A stretch of DNA of 64,000 bases from Staphylococcus microti (GCF_000934465.1 NZ_JXWY01000009.1:24604-88603), one strand, 5' to 3'; positions 8,177 through 17,587 are shown, counted from the first letter of the stretch. Notes: generated by a model from the letters alone, not told the origin. Made by a program: numbers and translations.

Positions 8177-9919
8177 TGCAGGTGGTTGTTTTGGTAATTT
8201 AATGGTAAATGTCGTACCAACATTTACTTCACTTTTTACAGCAATCATACCACCATGTGCATCGACAATCATACGTGTAATAAAGAGACCGAGACCTGTC
8301 CCTTGTTTACCGCGTTTCCTTGCCGCATCTACTTTATAAAAGCGCTCGAACACTTTTTCTAAATGTTCTGGTGCAATACCAACACCTGTATCTTGCACGG
8401 TCAACACTTGATGTAATGTCGTTTCATGTGCGCGGATTAAAATTTTATCGCCAGGTCGTGTATAACGAGACGCATTGTCTACAAGATTCGTCAGTACTTG
8501 TTCCATGCGATCAAAGTCATAATACCAGTTTTCCAACATCGTGCCATTCAGTTGGAAATCTAACGTAAGTTCTAACTCGCTCGCTTGTTGACGGTACTTT
8601 GTTGCCATTTTATTAACTAACTCATACATTGGACGGACTTCAGGTGTGATATTAATACCATCCGCATCAATTTTTGCAACGTCAAGTAATTCATTAACAA
8701 GACGACTTAAGCGTTTCGTTTCGTCAAGCACAATGAGTAGAAACTCGTGAATATCTTCAGGCTCTGTCACAACGCCGTCTACAATAGACTCTGTATAGCC
8801 TTGTAACAATGAAATAGGTGTGCGCAACTCATGTGAAACGCTTGCGATAAAGTCTTTCTTCATTTGTTCCATATGATGCTCTCGTGTCATATCACGTATG
8901 ATAACAACAAGGCCGCTTTCTCTATTCGTTTGAATACGATCGATATAGCTCATAACAACGGCATAATGGCGCTGATTAATTTCGTATTCACGATACTCTG
9001 TTTTTTCACTGCGAAATGTTTCATCAATCTGTGTATCGAACAGTGCCTTATCTTCTACTGTCATATCGAGCATCATTTGATGTGCGAGTGCATTCGATAA
9101 AATAATTTGACGCTGATGATTGATACCCAATACACCTTGAGCCATAGAATTAATTAACGTATCGCGGATATTTTTAGAAGTCGTAATCGCATCAATGTGA
9201 TTTTGAATGTGATGACTCATCTGATTGAACGCTACAGCTAATTCACCGATTTCATCTTTCGTCTGAACAGGTACTTGCTTATCGTAGTGGCCTTTTGCAA
9301 CTTCTTGCGCTTGTGTTTTAAGTCGTCGTAAAGGGTTCGTAATACGTGTTGACAAGAAAAAGGCAAAAATTGTTGTCATAATTAAGAAAATAACAGCTGT
9401 GATTAAAATAATAATAGCAATCACATTATTTGTTTCATCAATACTTCTCAAGTCTTCATAAATATAAATCACAGACTTTTTACCATCTACATCTTTTGTT
9501 GGATAGCCCAACAACACATATGAGCGTTGTTTCCCGTTCACATTAACGGCTACATGTTTAAGCACCTTTTTTTGTGATGTTTGTACGTGGTTCAGGCGAT
9601 CATCTTTCTTAATGATGGTTAACATTTGTTGTTTGAGTTGTTGCTTAGATGTTTGACCTGCATTATCAGGCAAAATAATAATACCTTTATCGCCTTCTAA
9701 TAACTTCTCGCTATGTTGAATGGCGAGTTGTCGATTTTCACTTTTTTCAATAATAGCACTAATACTTGCTGCGTTTTCATATAGGGATTGTTCCGTTTTT
9801 TGCGTGAAATAATACTGTATAAATGTGATGAGTGCTGCACTCAATAAAATTAAAACTGTCGTTACTATTAATATAATAGTTAACCACAGTTTTATAACGA
9901 CACTATTTAGACGCTTCAT
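8168..9919 (-). CDS. srrB: Sensor histidine kinase SrrB (ResE-type)
   Basis: Membrane sensor kinase of the SrrAB system, which adjusts respiration, anaerobic and nitric-oxide responses in staphylococci. At 583 residues it has the S. aureus length. Order: membrane helix 1 (about 12-35), extracellular domain, membrane helix 2 (about 166-190), HAMP (about 190-240), PAS (about 255-340), HisKA with phosphoacceptor His363 in SVSHELRTPIS, and HATPase with N box NLVDNASRYT, DTGVGI and GTGLGL. It overlaps srrA by 17 bases, so the two are cotranslated. Its last codons lie in a repeat fragment, so the C-terminal tail may differ from relatives. Confidence 0.96.
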   Translation of the reverse strand: MKRLNSVVIKLWLTIILIVTTVLILLSAALITFIQYYFTQKTEQSLYENAASISAIIEKSENRQLAIQHSEKLLEGDKGIIILPDNAGQTSKQQLKQQMLTIIKKDDRLNHVQTSQKKVLKHVAVNVNGKQRSYVLLGYPTKDVDGKKSVIYIYEDLRSIDETNNVIAIIILITAVIFLIMTTIFAFFLSTRITNPLRRLKTQAQEVAKGHYDKQVPVQTKDEIGELAVAFNQMSHHIQNHIDAITTSKNIRDTLINSMAQGVLGINHQRQIILSNALAHQMMLDMTVEDKALFDTQIDETFRSEKTEYREYEINQRHYAVVMSYIDRIQTNRESGLVVIIRDMTREHHMEQMKKDFIASVSHELRTPISLLQGYTESIVDGVVTEPEDIHEFLLIVLDETKRLSRLVNELLDVAKIDADGINITPEVRPMYELVNKMATKYRQQASELELTLDFQLNGTMLENWYYDFDRMEQVLTNLVDNASRYTRPGDKILIRAHETTLHQVLTVQDTGVGIAPEHLEKVFERFYKVDAARKRGKQGTGLGLFITRMIVDAHGGMIAVKSEVNVGTTFTIKLPKQPPAHK

Positions 9920-10628
9920 CTGCTTGTGAGACCTCGAACTTGTAACCTACACCCCACACAGTTTGAATCATCAATGCAGCATCTGATGAAACACGATTTA
10001 ACTTTTCACGTAAACGTTTCACATGTGTATCTACTGTTCGCAAGTCCCCATAAAATTCATAGTGCCAAACTTCTTTTAATAATTGTTCTCGATCAAATAC
10101 TTTATTTGGTGTTTTAGCTAAGAAAATGAGTAATTCGTATTCTTTCGGTGTTAGGCTAACCGGTGAGCCATCAGCTAAAACTTTGTGTGCATCGTTGTCG
10201 ATTGTTAGATGCTGGAATTCAATCATATCGCGTGCATGCGGTTCATTTTGTTCCGCAGTAGCAGACTGTGTACGTCTTAATAATGCTTTTAAACGCAATA
10301 CGACTTCACGCGGTGAAAACGGCTTAACAATATAGTCATCTGCCCCAGATTCAAAGCCTTCAACGCGATTATTTTCTTCACCTTTAGCAGTCAGCATAAT
10401 GATTGGTGTATCCTTTGTTTCACGCAAGCGCGTTGCAACTTCAAGGCCGTCCATCTCTGGCAACATTAAGTCTAACAAGATACACGCATAATCATATTTT
10501 GTTGCTAATTCGAACGCTTCACGCCCGTCACTCGCTTCAACTACATCATAACCTTCTCTCTCAAGAAATAGCTTTAGTAGTTTTCTGATACGGTGTTCAT
10601 CATCAACGACCAATATTTCTTTAGTCAC
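9903..10628 (-). CDS. srrA: Response regulator SrrA (ResD-type, OmpR family)
   Basis: The DNA-binding partner of SrrB. The receiver domain begins EILVVDDE, with the phosphoacceptor Asp53 in CILLDLMLPEMDG and the conserved Thr and Lys in MLTAKG and IVKPFSPRE. The C-terminal winged helix (about 135-235) contains SLTPKEYELLIFLA and VDTHVKRLREKL. Start at GTG 10628, 7 bases after GGGAGGT, gives 241 residues as in S. aureus. A TATAAT lies at 10673-10678 with a poor -35, which suits an activator-dependent promoter, and a Rex-like palindrome lies further upstream (10765-10788). Confidence 0.96.
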   Translation of the reverse strand: MTKEILVVDDEHRIRKLLKLFLEREGYDVVEASDGREAFELATKYDYACILLDLMLPEMDGLEVATRLRETKDTPIIMLTAKGEENNRVEGFESGADDYIVKPFSPREVVLRLKALLRRTQSATAEQNEPHARDMIEFQHLTIDNDAHKVLADGSPVSLTPKEYELLIFLAKTPNKVFDREQLLKEVWHYEFYGDLRTVDTHVKRLREKLNRVSSDAALMIQTVWGVGYKFEVSQADEASK

Positions 10629-10672
10629 ATGACATACCTCCCACTTATGTTGACATTTTATACCCAATACAT

Positions 10673-10678
10673 ATTATA
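10673..10678 (-). promoter_or_regulatory. Probable -10 box of srrAB
   Basis: TATAAT on the minus strand, 45 bases upstream of the srrA GTG. No good -35 lies 16-18 bases further upstream. Confidence 0.5.
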
Positions 10679-10764
10679 GCATATGGCTATTTATACTAGA
10701 TAATAAAAAAATAAGAGACGAAACGCAAATAATTTTCATATTTTGTTCATCTCTTTGTAATCAT

Positions 10765-10788
10765 AACATGTGAATATATGCACATGTT
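10765..10788. promoter_or_regulatory. Rex-like palindrome upstream of srrAB
   Basis: AACATGTG-AATATATG-CACATGTT, 8-bp arms. Its centre TGTGAATATATGCACA resembles the Rex operator consensus TTGTGAAWWWWTTCACAA with one core mismatch. It lies about 90 bases upstream of the srrA -10 box. Rex senses NADH/NAD, so a link to a respiratory two-component system is plausible. Binding is inferred only. Confidence 0.45.
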
Positions 10789-10875
10789 AGTAGGGAAAAC
10801 ACTAAAAATGCACTTTAATATAAAACTATTACGTTAAATGTTACATTTGATAACTGTTTCGTGCAAACGAATGTT

Positions 10876-11619
10876 TTATGCGTTTGACCCACTTTGGGCT
10901 AATTGGCGTAACGTTTTCACTTCATGTGGTGATAAGACACGTCCTTCACCCGCACCTAGCCCTTTTAATGTTAATGGTCCGAACGATACACGTGATAATT
11001 TTGTTACTTTGAAACCAAAATGCTCAAACATGCGACGTACTTGACGATTACGTCCTTCAGTAATTGTAATTTCAACAAGTGACGTATTTTTTTCTTTGTT
11101 CTGTTTTTTCACTTTTACTTGTGCCGGTTGTGTTTTACCGTCTTCTAAAATAATCCCTTGTTCTAATTGTTTCACTTGTTCTCGCAAAATATAGCCTTCA
11201 ATTTTTGCGATGTACGTTTTTGGAATTTTGTATTTTGGATGGGTCATTAAGTTTGTAAATTCACCGTCGTTCGTTAAAAGCAAGACACCTGATGTATCAT
11301 AGTCAAGGCGGCCGACTGGATAAATACGTGTTTCTAGATCATCAAAATAATCTGTGACTACCTTTCTACCACGGTCGTCGGAAACGCTCGTAATGACCTG
11401 TGCTGGTTTATAAAATAAAATATAAAGCTTATCTTCAAGTTCTAAAGGAATCCCTTCGACAGATACCTCATCTGACGGGCGTACTTTTGTGCCGAGTTCT
11501 GTGACAGTTTTCCCATTCACTTGCACTTTTCCCTCTTGGATTAATGTTTCTGCTTTTCGACGTGATGTATAGCCACTGTTTGCAATGCGCTTTTGTAGAC
11601 GTTCTAATTCTTTACTCAT
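10876..11619 (-). CDS. rluB: 23S rRNA pseudouridine synthase RluB
   Basis: A 247-residue RsuA/RluB-type enzyme that converts a uridine of 23S rRNA (near position 2605) to pseudouridine. An N-terminal S4 domain (RLQKRIANSGYTSRRKAE) precedes the catalytic domain with VGRLDYDTSGVLLLTNDG, whose Asp is the catalytic residue, and GRNRQVRRMFEHFGF. The start follows AAAGGAT. It lies 8 bases after scpB, in the conserved scpA-scpB-rluB order of Bacillales, and is probably cotranscribed with them. Confidence 0.93.
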   Translation of the reverse strand: MSKELERLQKRIANSGYTSRRKAETLIQEGKVQVNGKTVTELGTKVRPSDEVSVEGIPLELEDKLYILFYKPAQVITSVSDDRGRKVVTDYFDDLETRIYPVGRLDYDTSGVLLLTNDGEFTNLMTHPKYKIPKTYIAKIEGYILREQVKQLEQGIILEDGKTQPAQVKVKKQNKEKNTSLVEITITEGRNRQVRRMFEHFGFKVTKLSRVSFGPLTLKGLGAGEGRVLSPHEVKTLRQLAQSGSNA

Positions 11620-11627
11620 AAGTTGTT

Positions 11628-12164
11628 TTATCCTTTCTGGTTAACAAGATTGCTAAAAAATGATTCGATTTCTTCAGATTCTTCATCAGTTGTTGGAAGA
11701 TCGGAAAGACTTTCTAGACCGAAAACATTTAAAAATAAATCAGTCGTATAAAGCTGTTGTCCTCTCGCTTCCGGTTGTTGTTTTGGTTCGACAAGCCCTT
11801 TGGCAATCAATGTTTTGACTGGACCGTCAGAAGCAATCCCACGAATCAATTCAATATCACTGCGTGTCACGGGTTGATTGTATGCGATAATAGCCAATAC
11901 TTCCATGGACGCTTGTGACAATTTCGTTGAGACTTTGTTTAAAATTAAAGATTCGATATAAGGTTCCATTTCTTTTTGCGTTGTTAAGACATACGTATTG
12001 CCATATTTTTGAACTGTAAGACCAGGCAACTTTAACGAGGACATTGCTTCGTTTAAAGTCGGTTCGTCAATGTTTAAAGAAGTTAATAATTGATCCGTTT
12101 CAATGCCATCTTCTCCAACTGTATAAAGCAATGCCATAATTGCCGCATTAAGTTTATCTGCCAT
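11628..12164 (-). CDS. scpB: Segregation and condensation protein B
   Basis: A 178-residue ScpB, which with ScpA and SMC forms the condensin that compacts and segregates chromosomes. It consists of two winged-helix domains; [21 protein letters not shown] in the second is a family signature. I choose ATG 12164 after AAAGGAG; an upstream in-frame start would add eight unlikely residues. It overlaps the scpA stop by 11 bases, which implies translational coupling and fixed stoichiometry. Confidence 0.94.
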   Translation of the reverse strand: MADKLNAAIMALLYTVGEDGIETDQLLTSLNIDEPTLNEAMSSLKLPGLTVQKYGNTYVLTTQKEMEPYIESLILNKVSTKLSQASMEVLAIIAYNQPVTRSDIELIRGIASDGPVKTLIAKGLVEPKQQPEARGQQLYTTDLFLNVFGLESLSDLPTTDEESEEIESFFSNLVNQKG

Positions 12165-12882
12165 AGTTGACTCCTTTAGTAATTTCAATGTTATGAAACG
12201 CTTCGACTTGTTGCACTTGAATCGTACCGGTTTTCGCCATTTCTAATAGTGCTAAAAAATACGTGACAACATGTTCAATGGATTCGTTAAAGGTAAATAA
12301 ATCAAAAAATGTAATGCTTTGTCGATGATCCAGTTGATGATATATACGGTCAGTCGACTGCTGTATCGTAAAGGTTTCTTTTTTAATTTCAACACTTTTA
12401 GGTTTTTTCAGTGCAATACGATTTTTCATTTTTTGATAAGCGACAATCAATTCTGTAAGATCAATATGCGTCCCTTCCGGTATACGTTCTGTGCGTTCAT
12501 ATTTGGATAAATCTGAAGGCGTTTTTGTATAGTAGTGACTCCGTGCTTCTCGATTGTCATTTAACATTTCTGCATATGCTTTGTAATTTTGATACTCTAT
12601 TAACTTACCGACCAATTCTTCACGCGGGTCTTCTTCAATGACATCATCTGAGTTGTGATCAGGCAACAATAATTTACTTTTGATCATTAATAGTTCAGAG
12701 GCCATTACGAGATATTCACTCGCGATATTAATTTCTAATTGTTTCATCGCATGAACATACTGCATATATTGCTCGGTTAAAGCTTTCATAGGTATATCAT
12801 AAATATCAATTTCAAATTGTTGTATTAAATGCAACAATAAATCTAAAGGGCCGTTAAAGGCGTCTAATTTTACTTCATACAT
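12154..12882 (-). CDS. scpA: Segregation and condensation protein A (kleisin)
   Basis: The 242-residue kleisin subunit of the SMC condensin. The N-terminal helix [21 protein letters not shown] binds the SMC neck, and the C-terminal winged helix ([20 protein letters not shown]) binds the SMC head. Length matches S. aureus ScpA. A TATAAT (minus strand, near 12930-12936) precedes it in the short divergent interval shared with the DUF309 gene. Confidence 0.94.
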   Translation of the reverse strand: MYEVKLDAFNGPLDLLLHLIQQFEIDIYDIPMKALTEQYMQYVHAMKQLEINIASEYLVMASELLMIKSKLLLPDHNSDDVIEEDPREELVGKLIEYQNYKAYAEMLNDNREARSHYYTKTPSDLSKYERTERIPEGTHIDLTELIVAYQKMKNRIALKKPKSVEIKKETFTIQQSTDRIYHQLDHRQSITFFDLFTFNESIEHVVTYFLALLEMAKTGTIQVQQVEAFHNIEITKGVNYGR

Positions 12883-12976
12883 ACATAAAGCCTCTCTAAT
12901 TTGCGTGTTAGGTGCATCTTACCAAAAAATATTATAGCATGTTTAGTGATGAGAATAAATTTAAGGAGAGATGATG

Positions 12977-13486
12977 ATGCAACAAGCATTAATTGAATAT
13001 TACTATCAATTCCATGCAAAGCAACATTATTTTTTGTGCCACGATATTTTAGAAGATGCATGGAAATCACAAAGTAGGTACACAAAAGATGACATCATTG
13101 TCAGTTTGATTTTACTCGCAACGGGTGCGTATCATCATCGTCGTCATAATTTTCAAGGGGCATATCGTTCGTATCAAAAAGCAAATAAAGTGATTGAACA
13201 GTATAGTGATGAAGCGATTGAAAGCCAGCTCGGTTTGCAGGCGCCATTATTCCGTCAACAGCTCAGTACTTTGATTCCTGCAGCGCATAATGCGGAAGGC
13301 TTTACCCCGATTGCATTACCAATGACATCTATCATGCGAGATATGTTGATCGCGACGTACCCAACGTATAAATGGACAGCGGACGTTGTTGAAACGCCTA
13401 TCATCATGCATCATCATCAATATCGTGATCGTTCTGAAGTCGTTGCAGCACGTGAAGCGGCATGGCGTGCACGTCATCGACATTAA
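12977..13486 (+). CDS. DUF309 (YpuF-like) protein
   Basis: A 169-residue DUF309 protein. The family motif is visible near the N terminus: a helical YYYQFHAKQHYFLCHDILEDAW followed by a His-rich YHHRRHNFQGAYRSYQKA helix, which suggests metal binding, but the function is unknown. Three ATG codons in a row (12971, 12974, 12977) follow AAGGAG; the third has the best spacing (8 bases). It is divergent from scpA, as ypuF is near scpA in B. subtilis. A G-T rich terminator hairpin follows. Confidence 0.82.
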   Translation: MQQALIEYYYQFHAKQHYFLCHDILEDAWKSQSRYTKDDIIVSLILLATGAYHHRRHNFQGAYRSYQKANKVIEQYSDEAIESQLGLQAPLFRQQLSTLIPAAHNAEGFTPIALPMTSIMRDMLIATYPTYKWTADVVETPIIMHHHQYRDRSEVVAAREAAWRARHRH

Positions 13487-13494
13487 ATTGTGGA

Positions 13495-13518
13495 GTGGGA
13501 TGGCATATGCTGTCTCAC
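13495..13518 (+). terminator. Terminator after the DUF309 gene
   Basis: A 10-pair stem (GTGGGATGGC with GCTGTCTCAC, several G-T pairs) followed by CTTTTTATT, just after the stop codon at 13486. Confidence 0.7.
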
Positions 13519-13540
13519 CTTTTTATTAGTTTGATCGTAA

Positions 13541-13686
13541 CCTGCAGGAAAGCGAGTAATAAAGAAATGATGGTACTGAAAAAGCGGACACGCCATCAAG
13601 ATTGTACGTTTGTGCATCCTAGCTTTTACATCTATGAAATTATGGCAAAAAACTAGTTACTTTTAATTATCTATTTACCACAGAAC
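13541..13686 (-). repeat. Dispersed repeat copy B
   Basis: Shares long blocks with copy A (7978-8130): CCTGCAGGAAAGCGAG, TAATAAAGAAA, GATGGTACTGAAAAAGCG, GATTGTACG, CTAGC, GAAATTAT, TTACTTTTAATTATCTAT and ACCACAGAA. Its hairpin half has decayed relative to copies A and C. In hairpin sense it points leftward, downstream of the leftward xerD gene. Confidence 0.78.
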
Positions 13687-13701
13687 ATCGACATTAAAAA
13701 T

Positions 13702-13747
13702 GACTAGTACATATCTCGCGCATGACGCAAGGTTTCACGTACTAGTC
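13702..13747 (-). terminator. xerD terminator
   Basis: Inverted repeat GACTAGTAC/GTACTAGTC (13702-13710 with 13739-13747) with a partly paired interior. On the minus strand ATTTTTAAT follows. It lies 26 bases beyond the xerD stop. Confidence 0.7.
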
Positions 13748-13772
13748 AGAATGAATATGCTTATAATTTAGT

Positions 13773-14660
13773 TTATGCTCTCGGATGATAAGATTGATAA
13801 ATCTTTCTAATTTGCGTACTTGAGACATGTGTATAAAGCTGTGTCGTTGAAATATCGGAATGACCTAACATTTCTTGAACCGCACGCAAATCCGCCCCAT
13901 TTTCTAAAAGATGCGTCGCAAATGAATGTCTTAGCGTATGTGGTGTAAGACGTTTAGTAAGCCCCGCTTTCACCCCTGCTTGCTTTATCATTTTCCAGAC
14001 GCCTTGTCGTGACAGTGGTTTGCCATGTAAATTAAGAAATAGCGCATCTGTTACTGTATTTTTTAATAATTGCGGGCGTATTTCTTGTAAATAATGCGTC
14101 AAATACTCAATAACTGTTTCGCCAAGTGGGATAATGCGTTCTTTATTCCCTTTTCCAAATACTTTTACAAAGCCCATGATTAAATTGACATCTTGTATTT
14201 CAACAAAAATCAATTCTGAGACACGCATCCCCGTCGCATACAAAAGTTCTAACATCGTACGATTGCGGTAATCGTTGACTTTTGTTAAATCGAAAGCATC
14301 CAGCAATTGATCGACTTCATCAATTGACAACACATCTGGTAACTTACGCTCATATTTTGGCGTTGTAATAAGCACAGTCGGATCTTGAGAAGCATAGCGT
14401 TCTCTCAATGCAAATTGATGAAAACTACGTATCGTTGAGGTAAAACGAGCAATGGATTTCGCTGAATGCCCTTCGTCATGGCGTGCACCAAAACATTGTT
14501 GAATGACATCACGCGTTACAAAATCTAAACTGCCAATTTTTTGAGATTGTAAATAGTCAATGTATTGATTTAAGTCACGACGATATGCAGCAATGGTATT
14601 CGCTGATAAGCCTTTTTCTAGTTGAATAAATCTTAAAAATTCATCACGTACTTCTTCCAT
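13773..14660 (-). CDS. xerD: Site-specific tyrosine recombinase XerD
   Basis: A 295-residue tyrosine recombinase that, with XerC, resolves chromosome dimers at dif. The N-terminal SAM-like DNA-binding domain begins EFLRFIQLEKGLSANTIAAY. The catalytic domain shows the first Arg in ATGMRVSELI, the HTLRHSFATHLLENGADL box (His and second Arg), LGHSDISTTQLYTH with the third His, and the nucleophilic Tyr in QLYTHVS. Full length and intact. It is 26 bases downstream of fur. Confidence 0.95.
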   Translation of the reverse strand: MEEVRDEFLRFIQLEKGLSANTIAAYRRDLNQYIDYLQSQKIGSLDFVTRDVIQQCFGARHDEGHSAKSIARFTSTIRSFHQFALRERYASQDPTVLITTPKYERKLPDVLSIDEVDQLLDAFDLTKVNDYRNRTMLELLYATGMRVSELIFVEIQDVNLIMGFVKVFGKGNKERIIPLGETVIEYLTHYLQEIRPQLLKNTVTDALFLNLHGKPLSRQGVWKMIKQAGVKAGLTKRLTPHTLRHSFATHLLENGADLRAVQEMLGHSDISTTQLYTHVSSTQIRKIYQSYHPRA

Positions 14661-14686
14661 TCAACAACCTCGATTCTAGCAATTCC

Positions 14687-15145
14687 CTATGCTTCTGATC
14701 CTTTGCCCTCTTTTTGACACGTTTCACAAATACCATGAAATGTTAAACGGTGGTCTAAAATCTTAAATTGAAATTCATTTTCCACACGCTCTTCTACTTG
14801 TGGTAATAAGTCTTCATCAATTTCATCGACACGCCCACACTCCATACATACGAGATGATGATGGAAATGTTTCGAACCTTCTTTACGCAAGTCGAAACGT
14901 GACACACCATCTCCAAAACTTACTTTATCGACAACTTTAATATCTGCCAACAATTCTAATGTACGATATACAGTTGCTAGCCCTATTTCTGGCGCTTTTT
15001 CTTTAACTTTTAAGTAAACATCTTCTGCACTTAGGTGGTCTGCCTCATTTTCGATAAGAACACGTACCGTTGCTTCGCGCTGAGGTGTTAGCTTATATGA
15101 TGATTGCTGTAGTTGTTGTTTCACGCGATTAAGTCGTTCTTCCAC
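14687..15145 (-). CDS. fur: Ferric uptake regulator Fur
   Basis: A 152-residue Fur repressor, which shuts iron-acquisition genes when Fe2+ is bound. The N-terminal winged helix contains LTPQREATVRVL and GLATVYRTLELLADI. The dimerisation domain shows the metal-binding KHFHHHLVCMECG and the structural zinc pair CETC near the end. The N terminus MEERLNRVKQQLQQSSYKLT equals S. aureus Fur; the C-terminal tail EGKGSEA is slightly longer. It shares the direction of xerD and nudF and probably forms a short operon. Confidence 0.95.
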   Translation of the reverse strand: MEERLNRVKQQLQQSSYKLTPQREATVRVLIENEADHLSAEDVYLKVKEKAPEIGLATVYRTLELLADIKVVDKVSFGDGVSRFDLRKEGSKHFHHHLVCMECGRVDEIDEDLLPQVEERVENEFQFKILDHRLTFHGICETCQKEGKGSEA

Positions 15146-15241
15146 GGCAGCTTCACTCCTCTACTGATAATTAAAATTAGTATTATTTATATGTCATTAA
15201 AATACCAGTAATTGAGAAAAAAAGCAATGATTTCCGCTCAT

Positions 15242-15784
15242 CTATTTAGAATGATTATAAACTAATAATAGGTGTTGAAATGCAATTAACGTTTTAGCAT
15301 CGTTGATTTTGCGTGTTTTAACAGCTTCTTCAACGTCTGATAATGAATAAAGAATCGGTTCAACGAATTCATCCGCATCAAGATTCATATCCCCTTTTTC
15401 AATATCATCTGTAAAATATACAGAAATCAATTCATTTGAAAAGCCGGGTGTGCCATAAATGTCACCGATATGTTGTAATGTTTTCGCACGATAGCCTGTT
15501 TCTTCTTCCAATTCACGTTTTGCAGCCGCTTCACGGTCTTCCCCTATTTCTAATTTGCCGGCTGGAATTTCTAGTAATTCATGTTCCAAAGGCTTACGAA
15601 ATTGTTTAACGAGAATGACTTGTCCTTCAGGGTTTACCGCACAAATTGCGACAGCGCCATTATGTTTTACAACTTCTCGGTATGCAGTATTGCCATTTGG
15701 TAAGGATACGAGATGTTTCTCAACACGAATAATACGTCCGTCATAAATAGATTCTTTCTCAATTGTTTTTTCTTCAAAATTCAT
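15242..15784 (-). CDS. nudF: ADP-ribose pyrophosphatase (Nudix)
   Basis: A 180-residue Nudix hydrolase that cleaves ADP-ribose to AMP and ribose 5-phosphate. The Nudix box is complete: GKLEIGEDREAAAKRELEEE followed by TGY, with the metal-binding glutamates in REL-x-EE. The preceding QFRKPLEHELLEIPAG stretch is typical of the ADP-ribose subfamily. Start ATG 15784 lies 9 bases after AAAGGAG; the in-frame GTG at 15793 abuts that site. Divergent from the aldo/keto reductase. Confidence 0.92.
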   Translation of the reverse strand: MNFEEKTIEKESIYDGRIIRVEKHLVSLPNGNTAYREVVKHNGAVAICAVNPEGQVILVKQFRKPLEHELLEIPAGKLEIGEDREAAAKRELEEETGYRAKTLQHIGDIYGTPGFSNELISVYFTDDIEKGDMNLDADEFVEPILYSLSDVEEAVKTRKINDAKTLIAFQHLLLVYNHSK

Positions 15785-15860
15785 TGAAGCCACTCCTTTT
15801 ATTTTGTCTAAACTGTCTGATATGATGATACATATAAAGTGTAGCGGAAGGAGTTATATC

Positions 15861-16769
15861 ATGCAAAAAAACATATTAAAAAGTGGTATCGAACTTTCAG
15901 AGTTAGGATTAGGCTGTATGAGTCTCGGTACAGATGCGCAACATGCCAAACAAATTATTGAAACGGCACTTGAATCAGGAATTACGTATTTTGATACGGC
16001 GGATATTTATGATAAAGGTGAAAATGAGAAAATTGTCGGACGTGTTTTAAGTGAATATCAGCAACGTGACGATATCGTTATTGGTACGAAAGTGGGAAAT
16101 CAATTACAACATAATGGTGACATGGTATGGAACCCGTCAAAAAAATATATTAAAAAGAGTATTAAACAGTCATTACAACGACTTGGTCTTGAGCATTTAG
16201 ACTTGTACATGTTGCATGGAGGCACAATTGATGACCCACTCGATGAAACAATTAGTGCTTTTGATGAGTTGAAACAAGAAGGACTTGTAAAAGCGTACGG
16301 CTTATCGTCAATTCGACCAAATGTCATTCGTTACTATTTAGCACATAGCCAAATTGAAGTACTGATGTCACAGTTCAATTTAATTGATAATAGACCGGAA
16401 ATGTTACTCGATGAAGTATATCAACACGGTGTGAAGTTATTAGCGCGTGGTCCAGTTTTTAAAGGATTACTGACACAAAATTATCAAAATGCCCTCGCAC
16501 AAAAATTTGAAAATGGTATTTTTGACTACGATGCTTCTTCATTAGCCGATACAGTTAATGCTTTACATAATTTAGAACCTGAATTAACAGCACTCAGCTT
16601 TAGCTACTTAAAATCATTTGATGCTTTAGGTTCGATTATCGTTGGTGCAAGTTCGTCGGAACAATTACGTGAAAATGTAGCGCAGTATGAAAAATATATT
16701 GACCCAGCAACAATAAAGCAAGCACGCACGCTTGTGAAAGACCTAAATTACACACAACATTTGAAGTAA
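15861..16769 (+). CDS. Aldo/keto reductase
   Basis: A 302-residue NADPH-dependent aldo/keto reductase of unknown substrate. The catalytic tetrad can be traced: Asp and Tyr in FDTADIYDKGENE, Lys in IGTKVGN, His in LYMLHGG. The cofactor region near the C terminus reads GSIIVGASSSEQLREN. The start ATG 15861 follows AAGGAG; the longer reading frame from 15804 has no ribosome-binding site. The gene lies between nudF and an SDR gene as in S. aureus. Function beyond carbonyl reduction is not clear. Confidence 0.88.
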   Translation: MQKNILKSGIELSELGLGCMSLGTDAQHAKQIIETALESGITYFDTADIYDKGENEKIVGRVLSEYQQRDDIVIGTKVGNQLQHNGDMVWNPSKKYIKKSIKQSLQRLGLEHLDLYMLHGGTIDDPLDETISAFDELKQEGLVKAYGLSSIRPNVIRYYLAHSQIEVLMSQFNLIDNRPEMLLDEVYQHGVKLLARGPVFKGLLTQNYQNALAQKFENGIFDYDASSLADTVNALHNLEPELTALSFSYLKSFDALGSIIVGASSSEQLRENVAQYEKYIDPATIKQARTLVKDLNYTQHLK

Positions 16770-16779
16770 TTTATATTTT

Positions 16780-16819
16780 AAAGCCAGAAATCTGTTGGAA
16801 TGACACGATTTCTGGCTTT
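16780..16819 (+). terminator. Terminator after the aldo/keto reductase
   Basis: A perfect 13-bp stem (16780-16792 with 16807-16819) followed by TTTTTTTC on the + strand. The T-run ends at the stop codon of the converging SDR gene. Confidence 0.9.
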
Positions 16820-16822
16820 TTT

Positions 16823-17587
16823 TCATTTCATCTTACTCATAAATAAAGGTTTGGCAAATTTTTCCAATGTTCTAGGAGCAAGTGCATATATTCTTAAAAT
16901 AATAGACATCCATTTAGGTGCACGCAATTCTTGTTGCCCTTTATTCATAGCGACTATAATATCTTTTGCCACTTGATCTGGCTTTAACATCATTAAGGCC
17001 AATTTACGCTTAAATGTGCCTGAAGGATCGGAATTGTCATGAAATGGCGTTTTGACAGGCCCTAGTATCACATTCAAAATACGAAATGTAGGTTCTTCAA
17101 TTCGCAATGCGTTTAAAAGCTGAATTAAGCCAGCTTTACTTGCTGCATAGTGCGCTGCGTATGGTTGTGTTGCAAGACCTGACATACTACTCAGCGCAAC
17201 AATTTCAGGATTTTTAATAAGATAAGGTTTTATGACATTTAACAAAATGGCGAAATGAATGGTGTTGAGTTGGTACGTCGTTAGAATTTCATCCGTCGTA
17301 TGGGATTCAAGTGATTTGAAATAGCCGATGCCCGCACTATGAATGAAACCACTAAATTGTACATGATCGTCAAATTGTGTGGGTAATACTTGAATCGCGT
17401 CTTTATTATTTAAATCACAAACGATGAATTTAATGTTTGGAAAACTTTTAGACGGAAATAAATTTTGCGCTTTTTGTTTGTTTCGAATAAGTAAAGTGAG
17501 ACATGCACCTTCATGATGTAATTGTTTCACGAGTTCATAACCAATGCCACTTGTTGCACCAGTGACGAGGTAATGTTTTTGGTACAT
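16823..17587 (-). CDS. Short-chain dehydrogenase/reductase
   Basis: A 254-residue SDR with the classical motifs: NAD(P)-binding TGATSGIG at residues 9-16, a catalytic Ser in LSSMSGLA, and the Tyr-Lys pair in YAAHYAASKAG. An Arg after the first strand (LLIRNKQKA) suggests NADPH preference. The C-terminal region is basic and hydrophobic, as in membrane-associated SDRs. The substrate is unknown. The start follows AAAAGGAG. It is divergent from proC. Confidence 0.87.
   Translation of the reverse strand: MYQKHYLVTGATSGIGYELVKQLHHEGACLTLLIRNKQKAQNLFPSKSFPNIKFIVCDLNNKDAIQVLPTQFDDHVQFSGFIHSAGIGYFKSLESHTTDEILTTYQLNTIHFAILLNVIKPYLIKNPEIVALSSMSGLATQPYAAHYAASKAGLIQLLNALRIEEPTFRILNVILGPVKTPFHDNSDPSGTFKRKLALMMLKPDQVAKDIIVAMNKGQQELRAPKWMSIILRIYALAPRTLEKFAKPLFMSKMK

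Noticed and set aside
13462-13656. 64-codon + strand ORF after the DUF309 gene
   Set aside because: It runs through the terminator and dispersed repeat copy B, so it is not coding.
13541-13686. CRISPR-like or STAR-type repeat array
   Set aside because: The repeats are dispersed single copies with a terminator hairpin, not evenly spaced units, and lack the STAR core TGTTGGGGCCC.
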